In this document: positions 1-8,322 of the stretch, piece after piece | Position numbering within the stretch: position 1 is the first letter of the stretch | Layout: every line of letters begins with the position of its first letter | NCBI GenBank assembly: GCA_963752745.1 | Contig: CAVWAK010000056.1 | Location: forward strand, 28,872-92,871 | DNA: 64,000 bases | Reading direction: 5' to 3' | Source: Thiogranum sp963752745 | GTDB taxonomy: Bacteria > Pseudomonadota > Gammaproteobacteria > DSM-19610 | The notes under the pieces: generated by a model | What the model was told of the DNA's origin: nothing | Databases searched by the model: none | What the model saw: only the letters and a program-made list of their open reading frames with translations | Position numbers and translations under genes: made by a program

Positions 1-1139
1 TGGCAACTTGCACAGGACACGCCAGTGCCAGGCTCACCTTCACCGCTGAGTTCTTTCTCCCAGAGCTTGAAATGCGAGCTCTGTTTATAAGCCAGGCTAT
101 GTTCGTCGCTGTGGCACTCAAGACAGGAATCGACTGCAGCCGACTGAACATCGAATCGATGCGCCTGATGACAGCTTGTGCAGCTGAGTTCTGTATGCGC
201 CGCCTCGGGGCGCATCGACAAGCGTGCGTCTGCAGGTGTCATAGGTGGAAGATCCACTGCCAGACGCATGCCGTGTTTGCCACGTTGAAATCTCTCTACT
301 TCGAGGCTATGACACTGCGCGCAGACCTGGTGGGTTGGCTGCTCTTCCCACACGGGTTTACCACCGTCTTCCGGCATCACCTCGTGACACGCAGAACAGT
401 TGACACCAGATCGGGCATGCGCCGTTTCCAGCCAGCCGTCATGAATCGTTGCCTCGACACTGACATCAGTCGGCGCGTCCGCCTGTGCCGATGTCAGCTG
501 CTCTAGCGGATACCGGTCTGCAGGATAGTCAATCAATTCACCCAGTACCGAAGCAAACTCGCGTTCCGGCAATGCAGGCCGCTCAAGTAGATCGGGCTCA
601 CCCTGGTGCTTTACCAGAAAATCTGTATACAGTGCACGGTTGTTATGGAAGTTGTGGCAGCCTGCCGCGTTACAGGTATCGAATTCCATACCTTGATGGC
701 TTGGTCGATCCTTACCGATATCGCTGTGACAATGAACACAGAAATCCGCTGGCTGGGTAAGACCATTGTCCCCGGTCATCTCCGGCTGGTGCTCGGTATG
801 GCAGGTCACACACATCAGCGCGTCAATATTCTGCAGCTGGTCGGCATTACGCGGATCGGTAAATTTGCTTCGCGGGTGCGAATCAAAGGGTTTTTTCCGG
901 TCTTCACCGTGACAGCTGATACAGGATTCCTGAAGAACGTCACTGCCACCGAGGGCATCTGTATGGCAGCTTGCGCAGGCCACACCAATCTGGTGGTGCC
1001 CACCGGTCATTGGTCCCGGCATGAACACTGTCTTGTCAGAAGATGCAAACATGAAGTAGCTCAGGATTGCGATTAACATGACGCTGATTGCGAGCCATAT
1101 CCACCATAGCCCGTTTGGTTTTGATGTCTGAGTATTCAT
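1..1139 (-). CDS. Membrane-anchored multihaem cytochrome c (partial, C-terminus outside window)
   Basis: The minus-strand frame from the ATG at 1139 is open to the left edge (379 codons). An N-terminal hydrophobic segment (about residues 11-27, WWIWLAISVMLIAILSYFMF region) anchors the protein, with the rest expected in the periplasm. I read at least ten haem attachment motifs in order: CASCH, CISCH, CVTCH, CVHCH, a seven-residue CNAAGCH (CX4CH), CSACH, CAQCH, CTSCH, CLECH and CASCH at the very edge. Additional His residues are available as distal ligands. It starts 3 nt after the stop of the NirB-like flavoprotein gene, so the two are very likely one operon and redox partners. Multihaem cytochromes of this kind carry electrons to or from periplasmic nitrogen or sulfur compounds; the substrate cannot be read from the sequence. 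The start follows the operon spacing; no strong ribosome site is seen. Confidence 0.9.
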   Translation of the reverse strand, partial: MNTQTSKPNGLWWIWLAISVMLIAILSYFMFASSDKTVFMPGPMTGGHHQIGVACASCHTDALGGSDVLQESCISCHGEDRKKPFDSHPRSKFTDPRNADQLQNIDALMCVTCHTEHQPEMTGDNGLTQPADFCVHCHSDIGKDRPSHQGMEFDTCNAAGCHNFHNNRALYTDFLVKHQGEPDLLERPALPEREFASVLGELIDYPADRYPLEQLTSAQADAPTDVSVEATIHDGWLETAHARSGVNCSACHEVMPEDGGKPVWEEQPTHQVCAQCHSLEVERFQRGKHGMRLAVDLPPMTPADARLSMRPEAAHTELSCTSCHQAHRFDVQSAAVDSCLECHSDEHSLAYKQSSHFKLWEKELSGEGEPGTGVSCASC

Positions 1140-1142
1140 GCA

Positions 1143-3128
1143 TCAAAACCAGTAGCCTTTAAGAACATGGAAACCAAGCAATGCAGGCAACGGCCAGATA
1201 AGCAGGATGTGTGTCCACATGGAGATCTCCCGCGTTCGACCGGCCAGACCTCGCGGCAGCCGATGCTGCAGACCGATTACACCACTGGCTATTCCACCTG
1301 CCAGCAGCAGGCCGACAAAGCTGAGCATCAAATAGAGATTCAACTGGTACCCAAGGCGTAATCCGGTATGTGCAACCAGCATTCCTGCAACCAGGATTCC
1401 CAGCAGCACGTGTACAAGTCGCCAGTGACTGAAATTTCCGAAATTCACATGCTTGAAACGCTTGCGGACACTGATCAAACTGATAAGCAGTCCAAGCCCC
1501 AGCAAACTGAAACCGCTGATTTGCTTGATCAGCCCGTTACGCCATAATTCATCCCAGCGAATTTCGGTCTGTACCGTTGCAGAAATCGGTATGCCTGGTG
1601 CTAGCAGCATGGTTAGTGCCGCCAGCAATGACAGCAGCCCTGTCCAAACCAGGGTTCGGCTACCCGTTTCAGGTTCAACAACCTGGTTGTCAACAAGATC
1701 GGCCAATAACGGCTTGCAACTGCCACATACACTGGATGCACCAGTCTTCTCGCATAGTGCGTCGACAGTGCAGTGACCTGCAGCCACTGCCTTGCTCAGC
1801 GTACCGCGGGTCACATGGGTACACTGACAGACCACACTACCGGCCGGCCACTCTTTGACACTGGCAGCATCGTGTGGAGCCCACAGATTTCCGGTTGCGG
1901 AAAACCGGCGTTGCTGCCAGGGCCAGATATACCGCTCACACTGCGCCGCTTCCTGAACACGACTGATCTCGCCCCACTCGCCGTAAGCTATAACACCGAC
2001 CAGCCGGTTGCGCCGCAGCAGTAGCTTTCGATAGCAGCTACTGTCACAGGAGCGCCATCTTAAATTGCGTAATTGCGAAATCGCGTCTCGTTCACCACAA
2101 CGACCCGCGCTGAAAACAGAAACACCAACCACCTTGAGGCGGGTTGCCGCCTGGCTGCCGGCATAAAAGGATCTGCTCCCGGATATGTGGTGGGCCGCCA
2201 CGCCTGCCTGTTCCAGCCCTGGCGCGACAAGACCGTAGATCTTGTCCCGGTGCTCAGCACATTCACCGATAGCAAATACATTCTGATCACTGGTCTGCAT
2301 CTGATCATTGACACGAATTCCGCGCCCAACCGAGATACCCGCGTCGCGGGCCAGTTCGAGGTTGGGATGAATTCCTGTCGCAATAACCATGGTGTCACAG
2401 TCGATAGTGCGCCCGGACCTGAGCGCGACACCCTCGATACTTCCGTCGCCAAGAACTTTTTTAACCGAATCACCAAGCACTACTCGAATACCCTGAGACA
2501 ACAGGTGCTCGTTAAGTAATTCACCTGCCTCATCGTCCAGCTGCTGGGCCATTAACCGGCTGGCATGTTCGATAACAACTACCTCGGTGTTGTATTTTTG
2601 CAGGCCCCGCGCCGCTTCCAGTCCAAGCAGGCCACCACCCAGTACCACTGCCCGACGACTGCGTGCTCGCCGTGCGAGCAACAGCTGCGCATCATTAAGG
2701 CTGCGGAACGCGAAGATGCCCTCTTTATCAGTACCGTCGATATTGGGAATATGGGGTTTCGATCCTGTTGCCAGCACCAATTTCCCATACGCCTGGGAAC
2801 GACCGAGCTCATCAACAACCAGCCGCCTGGCGCGATCAATAGCAACAATTCCACAGTTGTGGTGCTGAACCACATGATTGTTGGTTGCCAGTTTGAGCCG
2901 GTTCTGTATGCCTGCAAACGTTAACTCACCAGTAAGCAGCCCTGTAAGCCGCACGCGGTTATACGGTTCCCAGGGTTCATTGCCATAAATAAATACTGGC
3001 GTAGCAGGCATACGCTGCAGGAGTTCTTCGACAAAACGAATACCTACCGGTCCCGTACCCACTACCACAACGGGCGCTAAAGGCCCGGTATCACTTTGCT
3101 CAATATTTTCTTCCAAGACGGCTGACAT
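1143..3128 (-). CDS. NirB-like FAD/[2Fe-2S] oxidoreductase fused to a C-terminal membrane domain
   Basis: This 661-residue protein resembles the N-terminal half of the NADH nitrite reductase large subunit. An FAD-binding GTGPVG motif lies at residues 24-29 and a second dinucleotide fold (GGGLLGLE) at about 163-171. A BFD-like [2Fe-2S] domain has Cys434, Cys436, Cys468 and Cys471 (CXC...CXXC). In place of the sirohaem domain of NirB, residues about 490-661 form roughly five membrane helices with several His residues (HWRLVH, AHTG, WTHILL, GFHVLK) that could bind haem b. The inferred electron route is pyridine nucleotide or quinone, FAD, [2Fe-2S], membrane haem, then the multihaem cytochrome encoded 3 nt downstream. 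The direction of flow is unknown. Expression is probably controlled by the antitermination leader at 3159-3237. I know of no characterised protein with exactly this domain order. Confidence 0.85.
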   Translation of the reverse strand: MSAVLEENIEQSDTGPLAPVVVVGTGPVGIRFVEELLQRMPATPVFIYGNEPWEPYNRVRLTGLLTGELTFAGIQNRLKLATNNHVVQHHNCGIVAIDRARRLVVDELGRSQAYGKLVLATGSKPHIPNIDGTDKEGIFAFRSLNDAQLLLARRARSRRAVVLGGGLLGLEAARGLQKYNTEVVVIEHASRLMAQQLDDEAGELLNEHLLSQGIRVVLGDSVKKVLGDGSIEGVALRSGRTIDCDTMVIATGIHPNLELARDAGISVGRGIRVNDQMQTSDQNVFAIGECAEHRDKIYGLVAPGLEQAGVAAHHISGSRSFYAGSQAATRLKVVGVSVFSAGRCGERDAISQLRNLRWRSCDSSCYRKLLLRRNRLVGVIAYGEWGEISRVQEAAQCERYIWPWQQRRFSATGNLWAPHDAASVKEWPAGSVVCQCTHVTRGTLSKAVAAGHCTVDALCEKTGASSVCGSCKPLLADLVDNQVVEPETGSRTLVWTGLLSLLAALTMLLAPGIPISATVQTEIRWDELWRNGLIKQISGFSLLGLGLLISLISVRKRFKHVNFGNFSHWRLVHVLLGILVAGMLVAHTGLRLGYQLNLYLMLSFVGLLLAGGIASGVIGLQHRLPRGLAGRTREISMWTHILLIWPLPALLGFHVLKGYWF

Positions 3129-3158
3129 AACCTTCCCGATTCTGTTTCATTCGCGCAT

Positions 3159-3206
3159 AAAAAAAGCGTCCACACCGGTAAATCCAGGATTCACCGGAAT
3201 GGACGC
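3159..3206 (-). terminator. Intrinsic terminator in the leader of the NirB-like gene
   Basis: On the minus strand a long GC-rich hairpin (outer stem GCGTCCA/TGGACGC, inner stem CCGGTGAATCC/GGATTTACCGG with one G-U pair) is followed directly by seven U residues (3159-3165). It lies between the ANTAR regulator and the flavoprotein gene, about 30 nt before the latter's start. Its 5' arm overlaps the 3' arm of the small hairpin at 3201-3214, so the two structures exclude each other. This is the layout expected for regulated antitermination. Confidence 0.85.
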
Positions 3207-3237
3207 CTTCGTCCCGTGACTGCCGCCGTTGGCAGTC
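3201..3237 (-). promoter_or_regulatory. Putative ANTAR-responsive two-hairpin antiterminator
   Basis: Read 5' to 3' on the minus strand, hairpin P1 is at 3237-3218 with stem GACTGCC/GGCAGTC and hexaloop AACGGC. This loop has A at position 1 and G at position 4, the signature recognised by ANTAR proteins. Hairpin P2 follows after a short linker at 3214-3201 (stem GGACG/CGTCC, loop AAGG). If the top pair is opened, P2 has a 6-nt loop with G at position 4 but not A at position 1, so P2 is an imperfect match. P2 shares bases with the terminator stem. The gene for an ANTAR protein ends 25 nt upstream. Confidence 0.75.
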
Positions 3238-3262
3238 CTGATTGTATTCAGTTAATTCGTAT

Positions 3263-3841
3263 TCAGCTCAGCAGTTCAGAAACCGCTATTACATTCTCGG
3301 CAACCTGACCTATTTTCAGGTTCTTGTCCATGGCCATCTTGCGAAGCGCATGGTAAGCCTGTGACTCATCGAAGCCACGCTGTTTCATCAAAATACCCTT
3401 GGCCCGGTCGACCGCCTTGCGTTCAGCCAGATTCGCCCTGGTATCCTTTAATTCCAGGCGCAAACGTTCTGTCTCTTTAAACCGTTCTACAGCCACATCG
3501 AGTATCGCGCCCAGCCTGTGCTGATCCAGCCCGTCTACAATATAGGCACTTACACCGGCGCGAACCGCCTTACTGATGACCTCGCGGTTGTCTTCCTCGG
3601 TAAACAACACGACAGGTAACGGCTTGTGTAATGACAGCTCATGTAGCCTGGAGAACAATCGCTCTCCCGGAGAGTCGCTGTCGATCACCAAAAGGTCCGG
3701 GCATGACTGATCAGCACGCTTGAGCAGTTCAGCAGCCATTTGCGTTTCCGCCACCACGTCGTAGCCGAATTGAAGCAAGGACTGTTTGAGTAACTCACTG
3801 CGTTCGGGGTCATCTTTAACCAGTAACACCTTCAGTTGCAT
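3263..3841 (-). CDS. nasT: ANTAR-domain RNA-binding response regulator (NasT/AmiR type)
   Basis: This 192-residue protein has an N-terminal receiver domain with the acidic pair Asp10-Asp11, the likely phosphoacceptor Asp54 (VIDSD) and a coiled linker near residues 120-135. The C-terminal ANTAR domain (about 130-190) shows the conserved AVDRAKGILM and the Asp/Ala pattern of the family. NasT proteins bind paired hexaloop hairpins in leader RNA and prevent termination, classically for nitrate and nitrite assimilation genes. No nasS-like sensor gene is adjacent: the next gene upstream is the divergent glgC. The signal that switches this regulator is therefore unclear. The 134-nt gap to the flavoprotein gene holds the expected target RNA, so the regulator may control read-through from its own transcript. 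Confidence 0.85.
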   Translation of the reverse strand: MQLKVLLVKDDPERSELLKQSLLQFGYDVVAETQMAAELLKRADQSCPDLLVIDSDSPGERLFSRLHELSLHKPLPVVLFTEEDNREVISKAVRAGVSAYIVDGLDQHRLGAILDVAVERFKETERLRLELKDTRANLAERKAVDRAKGILMKQRGFDESQAYHALRKMAMDKNLKIGQVAENVIAVSELLS

Positions 3842-3908
3842 GGCAGCTCGTGAAAAACACTTTGATTAGCATATTAGCAAGTGCTGTGCCACCGAGCCTG
3901 ACCCCGCC

Positions 3909-3922
3909 AAACACCGGTGTTT
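3909..3922. promoter_or_regulatory. Perfect 14-bp palindrome between nasT-like gene and glgC
   Basis: AAACACCGGTGTTT is a perfect inverted repeat about 70 bp upstream of the ANTAR gene start and about 200 bp upstream of glgC. It is placed where an operator for either divergent promoter would sit. No matching regulator is evident, and no T-run follows it. Confidence 0.3.
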
Positions 3923-4119
3923 CGGCTGTCCGTAATGGCTCGCATGCACAATGATGAGTCAGCCCGGATTGATTACTGTCACTTTTGGTGCAAAATGTCG
4001 CGCCACATCCTCAGGTGATTCCCGGAAACTGCTGTTAAGCAGCTGTATTAAAAGCGGCATGTGCATTGCTAGACCCTGGTCAACTGGTTTTTAAAATATT
4101 TAGACAGGCTTACCTTCTT

Positions 4120-5343
4120 ATGCAAAACAAGACATTGGCAATTATTCTGGCAGGAGGTGTCGGCTCTCGCCTGCACCCCCTCACTGCAGACCGCGCCAAG
4201 CCGGCGGTACCCTTTGGCGGCAAATACCGCATCATTGATTTCACGCTGGCCAACTGCCTGCATTCGGACATCCGCCGTGTACTGGTCATGACCCAGTACA
4301 AATCACACTCGCTGCAGAAACACCTGAGGGATGGCTGGTCCATCTTTAACCCGGAACTGGGGGAATACATCACACCGGTGCCGCCGCAGATGCGCGTCGA
4401 CGGTGAATGGTACAAAGGCACCGCCAACGCCATCTACCAGAACATGTATATGATCGAGCGTAGCGAGGCTGACTGGGTGCTGATACTGTCCGGTGACCAT
4501 ATCTACCGCATGGACTATGCAGAGATAATCAAATCACATATCGAAAAGCAGGCTGATGTCACAATTGCCTGTATGGATATTCCCCTGCACGAAGCGAACT
4601 CTTTTGGTGTGACAGGTATCGACAACGATTCGCGTATCGTCAGCTTCGACGAAAAGCCCGAGCAACCCAAACCGTTGCCGGAGGATAGTGAGCGCGCCCT
4701 GGCCTCCATGGGCATCTATGTGTTCAGCAGGCAACTGCTAATCGATGTACTTCGCGCGGACCATGACAATAACAACTCAAGTCACGACTTCGGGCAAGAT
4801 ATTCTGCCGACACTGATCAAACCCGGCAAAGCCTTCGCCTACCGCTTTGGCGGTGAAGGTGGTCGAGTGTCGCCGGACCGTTACTGGCGTGATGTGGGTA
4901 CTATCGATGCATACTACGAGGCAAATATGAGCCTGCTTGACCCAATACCTCCCTTGGACCTCTACCAGCAGGACTGGACAATTCGCACCTACCAGGGACA
5001 GACGCCTCCGGCCCGCACGGTACCTGGGCGCATGGGTAATGAAGGCGTATTTGTCAATTCAATCGTATCCGGTGGCTCGGTTATAGCCGGTGGCGGCGTC
5101 AATCACTCTGTCCTGTTCTCGGGAGTTCGGGTAGGCGACGAAGCGATTGTTGAAGATGCCATCCTCTTCAATGACGTGGAAATCGGTGATGGTGCACAGG
5201 TAAGGCAATGCATTATCGAAAAAGGCGTAGTAATTCCGGCCGGTGAATCGATTGGTATCGATCCGTCACGTGACCGTGAACGCTTCCAGATTTCTGAAAA
5301 AGGCATCGTAGTAATACCCAAGGATTATAAATTCGAATCATGA
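4120..5343 (+). CDS. glgC: Glucose-1-phosphate adenylyltransferase (ADP-glucose pyrophosphorylase)
   Basis: GlgC makes ADP-glucose from glucose 1-phosphate and ATP, the committed step of glycogen synthesis in the cytoplasm. The protein is 407 residues, normal for the family. The N-terminal nucleotidyltransferase domain has the GGVGSRLHPLT loop and RAKPAVPFGGKYRIIDF region near residues 11-43. The C-terminal left-handed beta-helix carries repeats such as SIVSGGSVIAGGGVNHSVLF. A longer reading from a TTG at 4066 is possible, but the family N-terminus matches the ATG at 4120. The stop overlaps the next start by 4 nt (ATGA), so the downstream Cache-like protein is translationally coupled. This suggests glycogen storage is linked to a sensory function here. 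Confidence 0.95.
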   Translation: MQNKTLAIILAGGVGSRLHPLTADRAKPAVPFGGKYRIIDFTLANCLHSDIRRVLVMTQYKSHSLQKHLRDGWSIFNPELGEYITPVPPQMRVDGEWYKGTANAIYQNMYMIERSEADWVLILSGDHIYRMDYAEIIKSHIEKQADVTIACMDIPLHEANSFGVTGIDNDSRIVSFDEKPEQPKPLPEDSERALASMGIYVFSRQLLIDVLRADHDNNNSSHDFGQDILPTLIKPGKAFAYRFGGEGGRVSPDRYWRDVGTIDAYYEANMSLLDPIPPLDLYQQDWTIRTYQGQTPPARTVPGRMGNEGVFVNSIVSGGSVIAGGGVNHSVLFSGVRVGDEAIVEDAILFNDVEIGDGAQVRQCIIEKGVVIPAGESIGIDPSRDRERFQISEKGIVVIPKDYKFES

Positions 5344-6311
5344 ATGATTACGCCCATTGTGATTTGCCGGCCTGCTCGCTGAATGAAGTTATTCGTCAGC
5401 ACCGGCGGAGACTGGAGCATTTGCTCAAAGAGTCCTTGCAACCAATATCGCACCAATGTGCCGCTAACTGGAATGATCAACAAGCGCTCGATGCGACCTT
5501 GAAAAACCTCCTCGACACCATTCCCTACTGCCGACTGCTGTACACCATCAACAAGGCAGGACAACAGTGCAGCAGCAACATCAGCCATTCCGGCATCGAC
5601 ATGAAAGCCTGTGGACAAAACCTCAGTGGCCGCCCATACCTGTCGGGTTATGCCGACGGCAATGTATTTGTTCTTTCTGACGTATATATCAGCCGGGTGG
5701 AACGACACAGTTGTATAACGGCACTACACCGGGTCTGCGATGGCGCCACCAGGGTCCTCGGATACCTGGCAGCTGATTTTTACCTGAAAGATCTTCCCCA
5801 GCTGCATAAAGCCGCTGAAATACCCACCTTGTGGCGCCAGATCAAGGGCGACCCTGCCATTCGCCAGAGCCTTTTCCAGCAGCAACGGATCAGCTCCGCC
5901 ATGGACCTTCGATTGAATCAAATCAACGATATAATCCATGAACTGATCACGCAACGCGGAGTGTTTCACACCAAACTGCACTACGGCGCCTCGCGCGCCA
6001 CGCTGTGGTTGAACAAGGACCCGCGCCGTTACCGGATCCATGTACTGGACGAAATAATGGACCCTTCTGTCTGCATGGCCTACCCGAAGGAAGACTATCC
6101 TGATGACGCCATTGTGAGCTGTGAAGAAGTTCGCACCACACTGGAACGCTTCGTCAACCTGCGGCTGGGTGACAGCGTTATTTATCTGCGCTCCGCTTCA
6201 GTGAATATTATTAACGGCGTGGTAGGACTTAACTTCTCCTGCGATGGCACTCACTATCTGCCTGCACACGAATTTCTGGAGAAAGACCATCAATTCTGGT
6301 TTGGAAGCTGA
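5340..6311 (+). CDS. Soluble Cache/PDC-like sensor-domain protein
   Basis: This is a 323-residue protein without signal peptide or membrane helix. Residues about 45-170 match the pattern of PDC/Cache sensor domains (a YTINKAGQQCSSNI segment, SGRPYLSG, LSDVYISRVERHSCITA, VLGYLAADF). The rest, residues 180-323, is not recognised; it contains a helical stretch and a mixed alpha/beta end. Cache domains normally sense small ligands outside the cell as part of receptors, so a cytoplasmic stand-alone version is unusual. It overlaps glgC by 4 nt and probably depends on it for translation. A role in metabolite sensing related to glycogen is an inference only. It converges on acr3 with a 13-nt gap and no visible terminator. 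Confidence 0.75.
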   Translation: MNDYAHCDLPACSLNEVIRQHRRRLEHLLKESLQPISHQCAANWNDQQALDATLKNLLDTIPYCRLLYTINKAGQQCSSNISHSGIDMKACGQNLSGRPYLSGYADGNVFVLSDVYISRVERHSCITALHRVCDGATRVLGYLAADFYLKDLPQLHKAAEIPTLWRQIKGDPAIRQSLFQQQRISSAMDLRLNQINDIIHELITQRGVFHTKLHYGASRATLWLNKDPRRYRIHVLDEIMDPSVCMAYPKEDYPDDAIVSCEEVRTTLERFVNLRLGDSVIYLRSASVNIINGVVGLNFSCDGTHYLPAHEFLEKDHQFWFGS

Positions 6312-6324
6312 TCACCTGCAACAT

Positions 6325-7443
6325 TTAATGGCTGTCTAAAGGACAACATTGCTCATGAGGTGTAACACCTCCACGCCTCTCGTACCAGGGCCTGGTGCGG
6401 TTAATGATACCCACAGCAATCAACATTACCGGAACCTCGATGAGCACCCCTACTACCGTGGCTAAAGCTGCACCGGAATTAAAACCGAACAGGGCTATAG
6501 CGGTCGCCACCGCCAGCTCGAAAAAATTGCTGGCGCCTATAAGCGCAGAAGGTGCTGCCACACAGTGTGGTGAACGTACCGCGCGATTAAGGAGATAGGC
6601 CAGTCCCGAGTTAAAAAACACCTGGATCAGGATCGGCACTGCGAGCAGGGCAATAATCACAGGCTGTTGAATAATTTGCTCGCCCTGGAAACCAAACAAC
6701 AATACCAGCACAGCCAACAGCGAGACCAGCGAAACCGGGTGCATTCGATCGAGCGTGCGCTGCAGATGGACATGACCATTCGGTTGGCCTAGCAGCCACC
6801 TGCGCCACAGCGTGGCAATAGCGAGTGGCACGACGATATAAACAAACACCGATAACAACAGCGTATCCCAGGGCACGGTGATCGCAGACAGTCCCAACAG
6901 CAGTCCTACAACAGGGGCAAACGCGAAAATCATGATCACGTCGTTGAGCGCAACTTGTGACAGAGTGAAGTGGGGTTCGCCCTCCGACAGCTGACTCCAG
7001 ACAAACACCATGGCGGTACAGGGAGCTGCTGCGAGTATGATAAGACCGGCAATATAACTGTCGATCTGTTCTGCAGGCAGCCAGGGCTGGAACAGCCCGC
7101 CTATAAACAACCAGGCGAGAGCCGCCATGGAAAAGGGTTTTACCGCCCAGTTCACAAACAGGGTCACACCGACTCCCCGCCAATACCGGGTTACCCCTTT
7201 GAGGGCCCGTAAATCAATCTTAAGCAACATCGGGATTATCATCAGCCAGACAAGTACCGCTACCGGCAGATTGACGTGAGCCACTTCCAGTTTTCCGACC
7301 CACTGGAACGCGTCATTAAAATTATGTCCGAGTGCGATCCCCACAAGAATGCACAAAAAAACCCAGGCGGTTAAATAACGCTCGAAGAAGCCCATTGCGG
7401 CCCCGCTCGCCTTCTTCGCAGTGGTTTCGCATTGCACGCTCAT
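6325..7443 (-). CDS. acr3: Arsenite efflux permease, ACR3 family
   Basis: This integral membrane carrier exports arsenite from the cytoplasm, driven by proton-motive force. The 372 residues form about ten hydrophobic helices, as usual for ACR3 (BART superfamily). The conserved Cys in the AAPCTAMVFVWS helix, essential for As(III) transport in the family, is present at about residue 140. The C-terminal tail holds an extra Cys-Cys pair (EQCCPLDSH), which could bind arsenite. The start ATG overlaps the arsC stop by 4 nt (ATGA), so translation is coupled. It is the last gene of the arsR-arsI-arsC-acr3 operon. Confidence 0.95.
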   Translation of the reverse strand: MSVQCETTAKKASGAAMGFFERYLTAWVFLCILVGIALGHNFNDAFQWVGKLEVAHVNLPVAVLVWLMIIPMLLKIDLRALKGVTRYWRGVGVTLFVNWAVKPFSMAALAWLFIGGLFQPWLPAEQIDSYIAGLIILAAAPCTAMVFVWSQLSEGEPHFTLSQVALNDVIMIFAFAPVVGLLLGLSAITVPWDTLLLSVFVYIVVPLAIATLWRRWLLGQPNGHVHLQRTLDRMHPVSLVSLLAVLVLLFGFQGEQIIQQPVIIALLAVPILIQVFFNSGLAYLLNRAVRSPHCVAAPSALIGASNFFELAVATAIALFGFNSGAALATVVGVLIEVPVMLIAVGIINRTRPWYERRGGVTPHEQCCPLDSH

Positions 7444-7865
7444 GCAGGTTGTTTCTGTAGTTCTGCCATCAGGCCTTTAATCCGATCTTTGATGTCATCC
7501 CGGCTGGCACGAAACACCTGCATGACATCTTCCTCATTACCTTCTGCCTTGGCGGGGTCATTCAATGGCCAGTGCAGTTTCTTCGCGGTTGTTGGTAATG
7601 CCGGACAATGCTCATCGGCATGGCCACATACGGTTACGACCAGGTCAGCACGTGCAAGCATGGCGTCTGTCACCCGGGTGGACTCCTGAGAGGATATATC
7701 CACGCCCGCTTCCTGCATGACAGCAATGGCACGTGGATTTTTTCCATGCGCCTCAATACCCGCTGATTCGATACTCCAGCCTGCCGGGGCAAACTGTTTC
7801 GCCCAGCCTTCCGCTATCTGTGAACGGCATGAGTTCCCCGTGCAAAGAAACAGAATATTCATCAT
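7440..7865 (-). CDS. arsC: Arsenate reductase, low-molecular-weight phosphatase type
   Basis: The enzyme reduces arsenate to arsenite using thiols, feeding the ACR3 pump. It is about 141 residues and has the phosphatase loop CTGNSCRS near the N-terminus (CX5R) followed by the family pattern QIAEGWA. Cysteines further along (VVTVCGHADEHC) supply the relay thiols typical of the thioredoxin-coupled class. Tandem ATG codons at 7865 and 7862 overlap the stop of arsI, so the start is coupled to the upstream gene and either ATG may be used. The downstream overlap with acr3 shows a tight operon. Confidence 0.93.
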   Translation of the reverse strand: MMNILFLCTGNSCRSQIAEGWAKQFAPAGWSIESAGIEAHGKNPRAIAVMQEAGVDISSQESTRVTDAMLARADLVVTVCGHADEHCPALPTTAKKLHWPLNDPAKAEGNEEDVMQVFRASRDDIKDRIKGLMAELQKQPA

Positions 7866-8308
7866 CCACAACAACTGCTGGAACCTGTCTCAGGTACACA
7901 ACATCCCTGTACGGCAGTCTCGACTTCGGATTCATTAAAAGTCGGAATACTTCCCAGGGAGTGAAAAGCCTCCCAGGCAATACCCTGCGGATCGAGACTC
8001 CAGTATTTATCCGAACGCGCGTAACAACAGGTTGTACCGGTTTGTTCTCGACCGGCAATCCCCGCAGCATTCAACCTGGTTTGCAGTTCCGTCAGCTGTT
8101 CCGCGTTTTCCGCCTGAATGCCGACATGATCCAGACCGACTGAATCCGTGCGCGAAGAAATTGCAAAATTCACCGCCGGGTCGGCGAGATCCCACTTGGC
8201 GTAATCATTCTTTACAACACCTGGCCCAACCCCGAACAAGGCCGAATAAAAATGGATACTCTGATCAAGATCATCAACTGCAATATGAAGGTGTAAACGA
8301 CTCATCAT
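7862..8308 (-). CDS. arsI: ArsI-like C-As lyase / CadI-type vicinal oxygen chelate protein
   Basis: ArsI enzymes are Fe(II) dioxygenases that break the carbon-arsenic bond of trivalent organoarsenicals such as methylarsenite. This 148-residue protein has the vicinal oxygen chelate fold and the diagnostic vicinal cysteines Cys94-Cys95 followed by YARSDK with Lys101. Metal-ligand candidates are His6 or His8, His61 and Glu113. A Cys-rich tail (GCCVPETGSSSCCG) adds further thiols. The start has a good ribosome site (AAGGAG, 6 nt). It lies between arsR and arsC in an arsenic operon, which supports an organoarsenical or arsenite role over a cadmium role, although CadI-family naming overlaps. Confidence 0.85.
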   Translation of the reverse strand: MMSRLHLHIAVDDLDQSIHFYSALFGVGPGVVKNDYAKWDLADPAVNFAISSRTDSVGLDHVGIQAENAEQLTELQTRLNAAGIAGREQTGTTCCYARSDKYWSLDPQGIAWEAFHSLGSIPTFNESEVETAVQGCCVPETGSSSCCG

Positions 8309-8322
8309 CTATCTCCTTTTAC

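Noticed and set aside
72..1076. Plus-strand open frames at 72-506, 485-760 and 606-1076
   Set aside because: They are antisense to the minus-strand multihaem cytochrome, whose ten CXXCH-type motifs fix the coding strand.
4066..4119. TTG start of glgC giving 18 extra residues
   Set aside because: No ribosome site or family similarity; the ATG at 4120 gives the normal GlgC N-terminus.
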